Positions 32,449-39,934 of a DNA stretch of 64,000 nt are shown in pieces. The notes beneath the pieces are model-generated. The model did not search any database, was not told the origin of the DNA, and was given only the letters and a program-made list of their open reading frames with translations. Within the stretch, counting starts at the first letter, position 1; each line of letters opens with the position of its first letter. Both the position numbers and the translations under genes were made by a program. Source of the stretch: Desulfosporosinus acidiphilus SJ4 (GTDB taxonomy: Bacteria; Bacillota; Desulfitobacteriia; Desulfitobacteriales; Desulfitobacteriaceae). The DNA lies in the NCBI RefSeq assembly GCF_000255115.2, contig NC_018068.1, forward strand, positions 2,079,977 through 2,143,976, written 5' to 3'.

Positions 32449-33657
32449 ATGTCGGTTGATTTAACAGTGGACTTTTGCGGATTTCAACTAGAAAACCCCT
32501 TTGTTTTAGCCCCTTCGCCAAGTACGGACAAAGTAGATCAGTTAACACAAGCTTTTGAAGCCGGTTGGGCGGGGGCGGTGTTAAAAACTGTCAGTGTTGA
32601 TTCCAATGTTGTTCGGCGTGTATTCCCCTTAGTCATGAGGGTGGAACATCTTAAAGATTTTATCGGACTGCAAAATATCGACTTGATTTCTGAGCATTCT
32701 GTTGAGCAGATTGAAGAAAATATTCGTCTTTTGAAACGTCTTTTTCCGACTAAGGCAGTAATTCCTAGCATCATCGCCAACCGAAAAGAAGAATGGCAAA
32801 TGTTAGCTTACCGAATGGCTGAGGCGGGAGCGGATTTGCTGGAATGCAGCATTTCTTTTCCTCATGGTGCGGAATGGGGTTTAGGTTCAAAAATTCAAGA
32901 ACCTTCAAGCACTGAGGAGATTGTTCGTTGGGTCAAGGAGGCTGCAGGAAAGGTTCCTGTCGTTGTGAAGTTATCTGCACAAGATTCGGATATCATAGCG
33001 ACTGCAACCGCGGTTGAACGCGGTGGAGCAGAAGGCGTCTGTGCTTTAAATACTTTGAAAAGTATTATCGGAGTGGACTTGGATACACTCATCCCCTATC
33101 CCAATATTGCGGGACTTTCTACATATGGAGGACTTTCTGGACCAGCCTTAAAACCCATTGCTTTGCGCTGCACTGCTGAAATTGCTCAAAAGTTGAATCT
33201 TGACATTGCAGCGAGCGGTGGAATTACCACTTGGCAGGATGGCGCAGAATTTCTTCTTCTCGGGGCGAGTTCTCTGCAGCTCTGTACAGCAGTTTTACGT
33301 TTTGGTTTTGGCATTATTCGTGAGTTGATCTCGGGATTAAAGGGGTGGATGGAGGAAAAATCATTTCAAAATTTGACAGATGTCATTGGACGCTCCTTGC
33401 CTTATCTGGTTGGACATTCTCATCTTCCACGGGGAATTCAAGTAGTTTCCAATATTCAAGTTGATTTATGCAATCAGTGCGGTGGTTGTTATCGTGTTTG
33501 CAGGACAGGAGGTCATGATGCTATTTTCTGGAATGAGGGATTCCCTCAGGTTGATCTGAAAAAATGCATTGGCTGCGGTCTTTGCCAGGCAATATGTTCA
33601 TGTAAGGCGATTTCTCTAAGCAAGCTAGCAGGTGAGCGTACTATTCTCACGGGGTGA
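32449..33657 (+). CDS. PreA-like dihydropyrimidine dehydrogenase subunit
   Basis: A 402-residue flavoprotein from ATG 32449 (GAAGGGG upstream). Residues about 1-300 are a dihydroorotate/dihydropyrimidine dehydrogenase barrel (FCGFQLENPFVLAPSPSTDK, VKLSAQD, AASGGITTWQDGAEFLLLGASSLQLCTAVL). The C-terminus has two 4Fe-4S motifs (CNQCGGCYRVC about 341, CIGCGLCQAIC about 373). The E. coli PreA partner PreT is missing here, but YgfK has a PreT-like region and could supply electrons. It may reduce or oxidise a purine- or pyrimidine-derived ring intermediate; the substrate is not known. Confidence 0.8.
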   Translation: MSVDLTVDFCGFQLENPFVLAPSPSTDKVDQLTQAFEAGWAGAVLKTVSVDSNVVRRVFPLVMRVEHLKDFIGLQNIDLISEHSVEQIEENIRLLKRLFPTKAVIPSIIANRKEEWQMLAYRMAEAGADLLECSISFPHGAEWGLGSKIQEPSSTEEIVRWVKEAAGKVPVVVKLSAQDSDIIATATAVERGGAEGVCALNTLKSIIGVDLDTLIPYPNIAGLSTYGGLSGPALKPIALRCTAEIAQKLNLDIAASGGITTWQDGAEFLLLGASSLQLCTAVLRFGFGIIRELISGLKGWMEEKSFQNLTDVIGRSLPYLVGHSHLPRGIQVVSNIQVDLCNQCGGCYRVCRTGGHDAIFWNEGFPQVDLKKCIGCGLCQAICSCKAISLSKLAGERTILTG

Positions 33658-33691
33658 GATAGTCTACTTTATAAATGAGAGGATGAATTAA

Positions 33692-35023
33692 GTGATGCTT
33701 TTAATTGGCAATGGGACAGTATTAACCTTAGGGAAAAGTAATCGAGTCCTTCCGGTAGGCGGTGTGCTGATTCAGGACAATAGAATCCTCGAGATTGGGG
33801 ACTCTCAAGAGCTGCAGGCTCGATTCCCGGAAGCTCGGTTTATCGATTCCCATGGAAAATTGATTATGCCGGGTTTAATAAATACTCATATGCATCTCTA
33901 TAGTACCTTTGCCAGGGGCATGGATGCCAAAAGTAAACCGCCGCGTTCTTTTAGTGATATTTTGGAAGGCCTTTGGTGGAAACTGGATAAGTTATTGTCC
34001 ATGGAAGATGTTTACTATAGCGCATTAACTCCGCTCATCGAGTGTATAAAAACGGGTACCACAACTATTGTTGATCATCATGCCAGTCCACATGCGGTGA
34101 CAGGCAGCTTGTCAACCTTGGCAAAGGCCGCCAGAGAAATGGGAGTGCGTGCTGCGTTCTGCTACGAGGTTTCAGACCGTGACGGCGAATCGATTGCCCA
34201 AGAGGGGATAAGGGAAAATGCCGATTTTATTGCCGCTTGTCAGGCAAAACCTGATGCAATGGTTGCTGGATTGTTTGGACTCCATGCATCTTTGACACTG
34301 TCGGACAAAACTTTAAATCAGTGCCATGAAGAAGCCAAGAGATTGAGAGCGGGGTTTCATGTTCACGTCGCCGAAGGAATTGAGGACGTGGAGGATTGCG
34401 TGAAGAATCATGGCATGAGAGTCGTAGAACGTTTCCATAAGTACGGAATCCTTGGGCCAAAAACCATTGCCGCTCACTGTGTACACGTCAATGATCAGGA
34501 GATTGAGCTGCTTAGGTCTACCAATACTCAAGTAGTCCATAATCCCGAGTCAAATATGGGGAATGCGGTGGGCGTGACTCCGGTTCTGAAAATGCTGGAG
34601 AAGGGAGTTCGTGTTGGCTTAGGTACTGATGGGTATACCTGTGATATGTTTGAGAGCGCCAAAGTGGAAAATGTCCTGCAAAAACATGCTGCGGCTAATC
34701 CAAGTGTGGCTTGGGCTGAAGTTCCCCAAATGCTTTATGGCAACAACCCTTTGATCGCTTCTGATTTATTTGGCGGAACCTTTGGCGAACTCACTCCGGG
34801 AGCCTGGGCAGATGTGATTGTTGTGGATTATGTCCCGCCAACCCCCTTGGCTGAAACTAACTGGAGCGGGCACCTTCTTTTTGGTGTTTCTGGGCATCAA
34901 GTGGAAACAACGATTATCAACGGCAAATTGCGTATGCTCGACAGAGTCCTTGTGGATATTGATGAGCAAGCCATTTGTGCTCGTTCACGAGAGCTGGCAC
35001 AGGCAATTTGGAATAGGATTTGA
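33692..35023 (+). CDS. ssnA: SsnA-type amidohydrolase
   Basis: A 443-residue metal-dependent amidohydrolase, the same length as E. coli SsnA, starting GTG 33692 or ATG 33695 after AGAGGA. Metal-site motifs: PGLINTHMHLYSTFARGM (about 58-75), HVHVAEG (about 223), AHCVHV (about 260), GTDGYTCDM (about 311). In uric-acid-degrading gut bacteria ssnA is one of the essential cluster genes. It probably performs a hydrolytic deamination or ring-opening step on a purine-derived intermediate. It is co-transcribed with the PreA-like gene and followed 10 bp later by a PLP enzyme gene. Confidence 0.87.
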   Translation: MMLLIGNGTVLTLGKSNRVLPVGGVLIQDNRILEIGDSQELQARFPEARFIDSHGKLIMPGLINTHMHLYSTFARGMDAKSKPPRSFSDILEGLWWKLDKLLSMEDVYYSALTPLIECIKTGTTTIVDHHASPHAVTGSLSTLAKAAREMGVRAAFCYEVSDRDGESIAQEGIRENADFIAACQAKPDAMVAGLFGLHASLTLSDKTLNQCHEEAKRLRAGFHVHVAEGIEDVEDCVKNHGMRVVERFHKYGILGPKTIAAHCVHVNDQEIELLRSTNTQVVHNPESNMGNAVGVTPVLKMLEKGVRVGLGTDGYTCDMFESAKVENVLQKHAAANPSVAWAEVPQMLYGNNPLIASDLFGGTFGELTPGAWADVIVVDYVPPTPLAETNWSGHLLFGVSGHQVETTIINGKLRMLDRVLVDIDEQAICARSRELAQAIWNRI

Positions 35024-35033
35024 GGTGACTGTC

Positions 35034-36263
35034 ATGGAGAATGTGTTGGGATTGCGCTGTATTCAGTGCGGTAAGGAACTGGCGGCTGAACCGGGAGTTT
35101 ATACCTGCCCGACCTGCGGTTCGAAGGCAGGAATTATGGATGTTATCTATGATTATTCAGCTATAAACCGGCAAACAACCCGGGAAAAATTATCTCAATC
35201 TAAAGATTACTCAATCTTTCGCTATTTGCCCTTTCTTCCCATTCGCTCGGAAACTCCCCGGCCCCATCTGAGGGTGGGCTGGAGCCCTTTGTATAAGCCT
35301 CCCGGTCTAGGCAAGCATTTAGGGATGAGCAACCTGTATATCAAAGATGATGGGCAGAATCCGACAGCGTCATTAAAGGACCGGGCTTCCATTATAGCTG
35401 TTGTCAAGGCAGTGGAGGAAAACGCAGCCACCGTGGCTTGTTCTTCCACGGGGAATGCCGCTTCATCCTTAGCCGGAAGTGCCGCGGCCATGGGCTTGAA
35501 AAGTGTAATTTTTGTACCCAGCCGCGCTCCCCAGGGGAAAGTGGCTCAATTGTTGATCTTTGGGGCAAAGGTAATTAGTGTTCATGGTTCTTATGAGGAT
35601 ACCTTCATGCTGTCCGCCGAAGCTATCAAGCGTTTTGGTTGGTATAACCGCAATGCGGCCATAAACCCTTATCTGGTGGAAGGTAAAAAAACGGTAGCCC
35701 TGGAAATCGCCGAGCAGTTTCAGTGGGATGTCCCGGATTGGGTTGTGCTTTCCGTCGGTGATGGATGCACCATTGCCGGGGTATGGAAGGGCTTCAAAGA
35801 TTTATACCAAGCCGGATGGATTGAACGTTTGCCCAAGATCGTCGGGGTTCAATCGACAGGATGCTGCCCTCTCGTTGATGCCTTCCTGGAAAACCGTCCC
35901 TGGAAGCCGGCGGAAGAGAACACCTTAGCTGACAGTATTGCTGTTGGTGTGCCTCGAAACCCGGATAAAGCGTTGCGGGCGGTGCGGGAATCAGGAGGAA
36001 CTATGATTGCCGTACCTGACGAGGAAATCCTGGAAGCTATGCGTGAACTGGGCAGGACCAGCGGGATTTTCGGTGAACCGGCAGGGGTAACGGGAATGGC
36101 AGGACTTAAAGCTCTGGTTAAACGGGGGGTCATTGGAGCCGACGATAAGGTCGTAGCAATCGTCACGGGAAATGGCTTAAAAGATGTGAAAAACGCTATT
36201 GCGGCAGTGGGTGAACCTATAAAAGTGGAGCCTTCTATCGAAGAACTTATGGGGAAACTATAG
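35034..36263 (+). CDS. Threonine synthase-like PLP enzyme with N-terminal zinc ribbon
   Basis: A 409-residue fold-type-II PLP enzyme from ATG 35034 (GAGGTGA upstream); the longer frame runs into ssnA and is not the start. An N-terminal zinc ribbon (Cys9, 12, 25, 28) precedes the catalytic domain. The PLP lysine is Lys115 in PTASLKDRAS, followed by CSSTGNAASSLAG (phosphate/cofactor contact) and SVGDGCTIAG. The N-terminal zinc ribbon is seen in archaeal-type threonine synthases. Its place between ssnA and two other PLP genes in a purine operon argues for another substrate, perhaps a diaminopropionate-type or ureido amino acid. Function open. Confidence 0.75.
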   Translation: MENVLGLRCIQCGKELAAEPGVYTCPTCGSKAGIMDVIYDYSAINRQTTREKLSQSKDYSIFRYLPFLPIRSETPRPHLRVGWSPLYKPPGLGKHLGMSNLYIKDDGQNPTASLKDRASIIAVVKAVEENAATVACSSTGNAASSLAGSAAAMGLKSVIFVPSRAPQGKVAQLLIFGAKVISVHGSYEDTFMLSAEAIKRFGWYNRNAAINPYLVEGKKTVALEIAEQFQWDVPDWVVLSVGDGCTIAGVWKGFKDLYQAGWIERLPKIVGVQSTGCCPLVDAFLENRPWKPAEENTLADSIAVGVPRNPDKALRAVRESGGTMIAVPDEEILEAMRELGRTSGIFGEPAGVTGMAGLKALVKRGVIGADDKVVAIVTGNGLKDVKNAIAAVGEPIKVEPSIEELMGKL

Positions 36264-36458
36264 CCGGATTTTCAGGATTATAACTGTTACAATAGGTTAA
36301 AAACTATGATATTACGGAATAATGGAAGTTGCAGTGCTGTGACGATATAGAATTATGACGTTGTAGAAGCATTACAGTATTGAATCGTTACATTTATAGA
36401 CCCAACCAGAAAAATCCATGGCAAAGGTTCTAATTCGCTACCATAAAGGAGGAAAAAC

Positions 36459-37940
36459 ATGAAAAACTTGATTGATTTAACGGTTAATGAGGAGCAGCTT
36501 GCCAAAACAGCCCAGAGTGTAAAAGAAAGAAACATTTTGATTCCGACCTTGGCTCAGATGAAAGACCCCAATAAAGTTCCGGCTAAGGTTAAAGAAAAGC
36601 TGAAAAAGACTGGATTATGGGATGTTGACCCAATTAACTTGTTTCGAATTTCCTGGAAAAATGAGCCTGTCAAAGAAGGCGGACTTTATAATTCTCTCCC
36701 AAACTATTTGGAAATTCCCTCAGCAATTTCTGGGGTCAAAGCAAGAGTTATCGCTATGGCAGGCAAATATTTTCCCACGGGAGCACATAAGGTTGGGGCG
36801 AGCTTTGCCTGTTTAGTTCCGCGCTTAGTAACGGGTCAATTTGATCCGAAATATCATGAAGCTGTCTGGCCATCTACCGGGAACTATTGCCGCGGCGGGG
36901 CCTATAATTCAGCTCTGTTGGGATGCAAGTCCATCGCCATTTTGCCGGAGAACATGAGCAGAGAGCGTTTTGAATGGCTGAAAACAGTAGCCGGTGAAAT
37001 CATTGCTACTCCTGGCTGCGAAAGCAATGTTAAGGAAATCTATGACAAGACATGGGAACTGAGAAGGACCCGTGATAATGTAGTGATTTTCAACCAGTTT
37101 GGAGAATTGGGCAATCATCTCTGGCACTATGAAGTCACCGGAAACGCCATGCAGGAGATTATTAAAGCTGAGTCCGGTTCCAGAGGTAGACTCGCCGGAG
37201 TATGTTTAACATCCGGTTCGGCAGGGACCTTGGGCTGCGGGGATTACTTGAAAGACCAGTATCCGAAGGCCAAGTTGGCTGTCGGGGAAGCTCTTCAGTG
37301 CCCGACCTTACTTAATAATGGCTTTGGTGATCACAGAATTGAAGGAATCGGGGATAAACATATTCCTTGGATTCATAATGTTAAGAATACGGATATGGTA
37401 ATTGCCATCGATGATAATGACAGTTTGGGATTGTTCCGGCTCTTTAACGAACCTGCCGGACAATCATATTTGAAAGAGCAAGGTGTCTCCGAAGAAGTGA
37501 TTGCTAAACTTCCTTGGGTTGGAATTTCCGGGGCGGCTAATATCTTATCGGCCATCAAATTCGCAAAATACTACGAATTAACCGAAGACGATATTGTCAT
37601 GACCGTCCTGACCGACTCGGCTGAGATGTATCAATCTCGCTTAAAAGAAATGGAAGAAGAACGGGGCCAAGAATACAGCCTGATTCACGCAGCTATCGAC
37701 CATAATCGCAATGTCCTGGGTGTCAGAACAGACAGTATGGAGGAATTAACCTACCAAAGCAAAAAACGTATCCACAACCTCAAATACTACACTTGGATTG
37801 AGCAACAAATGTATGATTTAGATGAACTGAATGCCCAATGGTACGACTATGATAATTATTGGGGCAGACTGCATCAAATGGGACCTGAATTAGACAAACT
37901 CATCGAACAATTTAACGAAAGAACCGGCCTGGCCGAATAA
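36459..37940 (+). CDS. TrpB-like PLP-dependent enzyme of unknown substrate
   Basis: A 493-residue fold-type-II PLP enzyme with a perfect AAAGGAGGA. The PLP lysine is Lys111 in TGAHKVGASF, resembling the GAHK of tryptophan synthase beta. TGNYCRGGAYNSALLGCKSIAILPENMSRERFEW and CLTSGSAGTLGCGDYL are cofactor-contact loops. It is about 90 residues longer than TrpB, and no TrpA or tryptophan genes are near. It lies between a threonine-synthase-like gene and ygeX, so it may perform a lyase or substitution reaction on a beta-amino-substituted amino acid. It ends at the strong terminator at 38067. Confidence 0.75.
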   Translation: MKNLIDLTVNEEQLAKTAQSVKERNILIPTLAQMKDPNKVPAKVKEKLKKTGLWDVDPINLFRISWKNEPVKEGGLYNSLPNYLEIPSAISGVKARVIAMAGKYFPTGAHKVGASFACLVPRLVTGQFDPKYHEAVWPSTGNYCRGGAYNSALLGCKSIAILPENMSRERFEWLKTVAGEIIATPGCESNVKEIYDKTWELRRTRDNVVIFNQFGELGNHLWHYEVTGNAMQEIIKAESGSRGRLAGVCLTSGSAGTLGCGDYLKDQYPKAKLAVGEALQCPTLLNNGFGDHRIEGIGDKHIPWIHNVKNTDMVIAIDDNDSLGLFRLFNEPAGQSYLKEQGVSEEVIAKLPWVGISGAANILSAIKFAKYYELTEDDIVMTVLTDSAEMYQSRLKEMEEERGQEYSLIHAAIDHNRNVLGVRTDSMEELTYQSKKRIHNLKYYTWIEQQMYDLDELNAQWYDYDNYWGRLHQMGPELDKLIEQFNERTGLAE

Positions 37941-37945
37941 CCAGG

Positions 37946-38238
37946 GTGTGTCAGGGGGACGGTCCTTCTGACACACTTTCTGACTCTCTTCCGAGGCGTC
38001 CCCTCAGCACGTCTGCGGTAGGACCTTCCCTCCGGCCCTGTCAGCGCACGATTTCCAAGCCTTTGTTTTGGTGATATTATCAAAAAAGATAATATCACCA
38101 AATTTTTTTTCAGGAGGATGGAACTTTTAGGTCTTTGGCAGCATCTTTAAGGTGGCATAATGTGTCAAGAAGACCGTCCCTTTTGCACTCTCCTTTGTGC
38201 ACTTAAAAAAATGTGTCAAAAGGACCGTCCCCCTGACA
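37946..38238. repeat. Three copies of a GGGACGGTCC-type hairpin repeat
   Basis: Copy 1 at 37946-37976 (stem GTGTGTCAG/CTGACACAC around GGGGACGGTCC); copy 2 at 38161-38188 (TGTGTCAAGAAGACCGTCCC..); copy 3 at 38212-38238 (TGTGTCAAAAGGACCGTCCC..CTGACA) in opposite orientation to copy 1. This is a dispersed, REP-like intergenic motif. Copy 3 ends eight bases before the ygeX sigma-54 promoter. Confidence 0.75.
38067..38110 (+). terminator. Strong rho-independent terminator
   Basis: Perfect 15-bp stem TTTGGTGATATTATC/GATAATATCACCAAA with A6 loop and eight T residues. It ends the operon of the TrpB-like gene before ygeX. Confidence 0.88.
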
Positions 38239-38245
38239 TCGTTGG

Positions 38246-38262
38246 TTGGCATGATAATTGCA
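38246..38262 (+). promoter_or_regulatory. Sigma-54 promoter of ygeX
   Basis: TTGGCATGATAATTGCA, GG-N10-GC, 46 bp before the ygeX start. No clear copy of either operator family was found within 200 bp upstream, apart from a TTATC-A6-GATAA inside the terminator. Confidence 0.83.
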
Positions 38263-38307
38263 TGAGATATTTCTGGTTTTAAATCAATTTAAATAGGAGC
38301 GATAGTA

Positions 38308-39531
38308 ATGAGTGACGAAATTAAATGGGTAAAAAATAATATGTTAAAAGCTTTTAAGCAAGGTGCTTCAACTGATCTCTTCAGCAAAGATGAAATAGAT
38401 AAAGCGAGAAAATTTCATGCGACGTTTCCGGATTATCAGGCTACACCGCTGCGCTCGTTAAAAAATTTGGCTTCAAATTATGGGGTTAGGGGCATTTATG
38501 TTAAGGACGAATCGTTTCGATTTGGGTTAAATGCTTTTAAGGCTTTGGGTGGCTCTTATGCTATTGGGAGGTATCTGGCCCAAAGGCTCAATAAAGATAT
38601 CAGCGAACTTCCTTATAAAGTTCTCACTTCTCCGGAAATTAAGAAACAATTGGGCGACATAACGTTTGCAACGACGACGGATGGAAATCATGGGCGGGGA
38701 ATTGCCTGGACCGCTCGTCAATTAGGACAAAAGTCTGTAGTCTATATGCCGAAGGGATCTTCGCAGTTTCGTTTAGAAAAAATCAGAGAAGAGGGTGCGG
38801 AAGCCTCCATCACGGATTTGAATTATGATGATGCGGTACGCATGACGGCTGAAAAAGCAGAAAAAAATGGCTGGGTGGTTGTGCAGGATACATCGTGGGA
38901 AGGTTATGAGGAAATCCCAAGCTGGATCATGCAGGGCTATGGCACAATGTCGGCGGAAGCGCTGGAAGAGCTAAATAACCTAGGTGTCGAGAAACCCACT
39001 CATATTTTCGTGCAAGCAGGAGTTGGAGCTTTGGCCGGATCTGTACAGGGATATTTTGCCTCTCTGTTTCAGGAGGAGCGCCCCAAGACAGTCGTGGTTG
39101 AAGCAAATAAAGCGGATTGTCTCTATAAATCAGCTCTGGCCGGAGATGGCCGGCCAAGAGTCGTGGGCGGAGACATGTCGACGATTATGGCGGGACTGGC
39201 CTGTGGTGAACCCAATCTCATTGGCTGGAATATTTTAAAAGATTACAGCCAGTTGTTTGTTTCTGCTCCGGACTGGGTTGCGGCACGGGGAATGCGCGTT
39301 TTGGCCAATCCTTTGCTGGGAGACCCCAGGGTTATTTCGGGAGAGTCAGGCGCGGTGACTGCAGGACTGTTAAACTCATTTTTAAAGGACAAAGCCTTTA
39401 AATCTGCCCGGGAACAGTTAAACATCAATGATCAATCACAAATTCTTATCTTTAATACGGAAGGAAATACCGATCCTTATAAGTATCTCAGCATTGTCTG
39501 GGATGGAGAACTGCCTTCAACGGGGCGCTAA
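38308..39531 (+). CDS. ygeX: 2,3-Diaminopropionate ammonia-lyase
   Basis: A 407-residue PLP enzyme, close to the E. coli YgeX length (398). The PLP lysine is Lys78 in LNAFKALGGSYA, matching Lys77 of the E. coli enzyme. TTDGNHGRGIAWTARQLGQKSVVYMPKGS is the phosphate-binding region, and QAGVGALAGSVQGYF the second Gly-rich loop. It converts 2,3-diaminopropionate to pyruvate and two ammonia. In the anaerobic purine pathway it would be the last carbon step, feeding pyruvate to central metabolism. Single-gene unit with its own sigma-54 promoter and terminator. Confidence 0.93.
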   Translation: MSDEIKWVKNNMLKAFKQGASTDLFSKDEIDKARKFHATFPDYQATPLRSLKNLASNYGVRGIYVKDESFRFGLNAFKALGGSYAIGRYLAQRLNKDISELPYKVLTSPEIKKQLGDITFATTTDGNHGRGIAWTARQLGQKSVVYMPKGSSQFRLEKIREEGAEASITDLNYDDAVRMTAEKAEKNGWVVVQDTSWEGYEEIPSWIMQGYGTMSAEALEELNNLGVEKPTHIFVQAGVGALAGSVQGYFASLFQEERPKTVVVEANKADCLYKSALAGDGRPRVVGGDMSTIMAGLACGEPNLIGWNILKDYSQLFVSAPDWVAARGMRVLANPLLGDPRVISGESGAVTAGLLNSFLKDKAFKSAREQLNINDQSQILIFNTEGNTDPYKYLSIVWDGELPSTGR

Positions 39532-39561
39532 CCCATTCTCAAGTATGAGTTCATAAAAATC

Positions 39562-39604
39562 GGGAGCACAAGGGAAGATGAAAGTGTGCTCCCTTCTTTA
39601 GTTT
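39562..39604 (+). terminator. Rho-independent terminator of ygeX
   Basis: Stem GGGAGCACA/TGTGCTCCC followed by TTCTTTAGTTT. Confidence 0.8.
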
Positions 39605-39860
39605 CAGGGTAATTCTTAAAGTATACTCAAAGTTTATTGAAGGTTAGTTTGGGTAATTATTGGTAATTATAAATTTGCTCCATCTAACAAAGAGTCAAAT
39701 TCAAAAAGTGGTGATAACTTTCTTTGGTGAGATTAGAGTTCCCAAATGAATTCCCTAGGTTCAGCTTTTGTTGAACAAATTCGCTATAAACTCATATGCT
39801 TTGATGAATAATATTAAAATCGATTGCTATAAAGTCTTATTTTGAGCCATTTATCGTCAA
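39605..39860. other. Gap before regulator 2
   Basis: AT-rich DNA between the ygeX terminator and the regulator-2 promoter region. No gene and no recognised site in it; the regulatory signals start at 39861. Confidence 0.5.
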
Positions 39861-39892
39861 GTCTCGAAATGAGACAAAAACTCGTATATAAT
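39861..39892 (+). promoter_or_regulatory. Putative sigma-70 promoter with overlapping GTCTC-N5-GAGAC operator
   Basis: A perfect inverted repeat GTCTCGAAATGAGAC (39861-39875) covers the position where the -35 box of a TATAAT -10 element (39887-39892) would lie. The same motif occurs three times before ygeY. This layout predicts that regulator 2 represses its own gene. Inferred from spacing only. Confidence 0.6.
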
Positions 39893-39934
39893 ATAAGTGG
39901 CAGATAATTTGTGAATAATTATTGAGGTGTTAAG

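Noticed and set aside
34818-35033. Upstream extension of the threonine-synthase-like gene
   Set aside because: The first 72 codons lie inside ssnA in another frame; the ATG at 35034 has a good ribosome-binding site and begins the zinc ribbon.
35034-36263. Ordinary threonine synthase (thrC)
   Set aside because: No threonine pathway genes are nearby and the gene is embedded in the purine operon; only the fold can be claimed.
38077-38092. TTATC-A6-GATAA as an activator site for ygeX
   Set aside because: The gap is six bases rather than five and the sequence is part of a perfect terminator stem with a T8 tail.
39897-39915. Sigma-54-like sequence GTGGCAGATAATTTGTG before regulator 2
   Set aside because: The -12 element reads GT instead of GC, while a TATAAT box lies just upstream.
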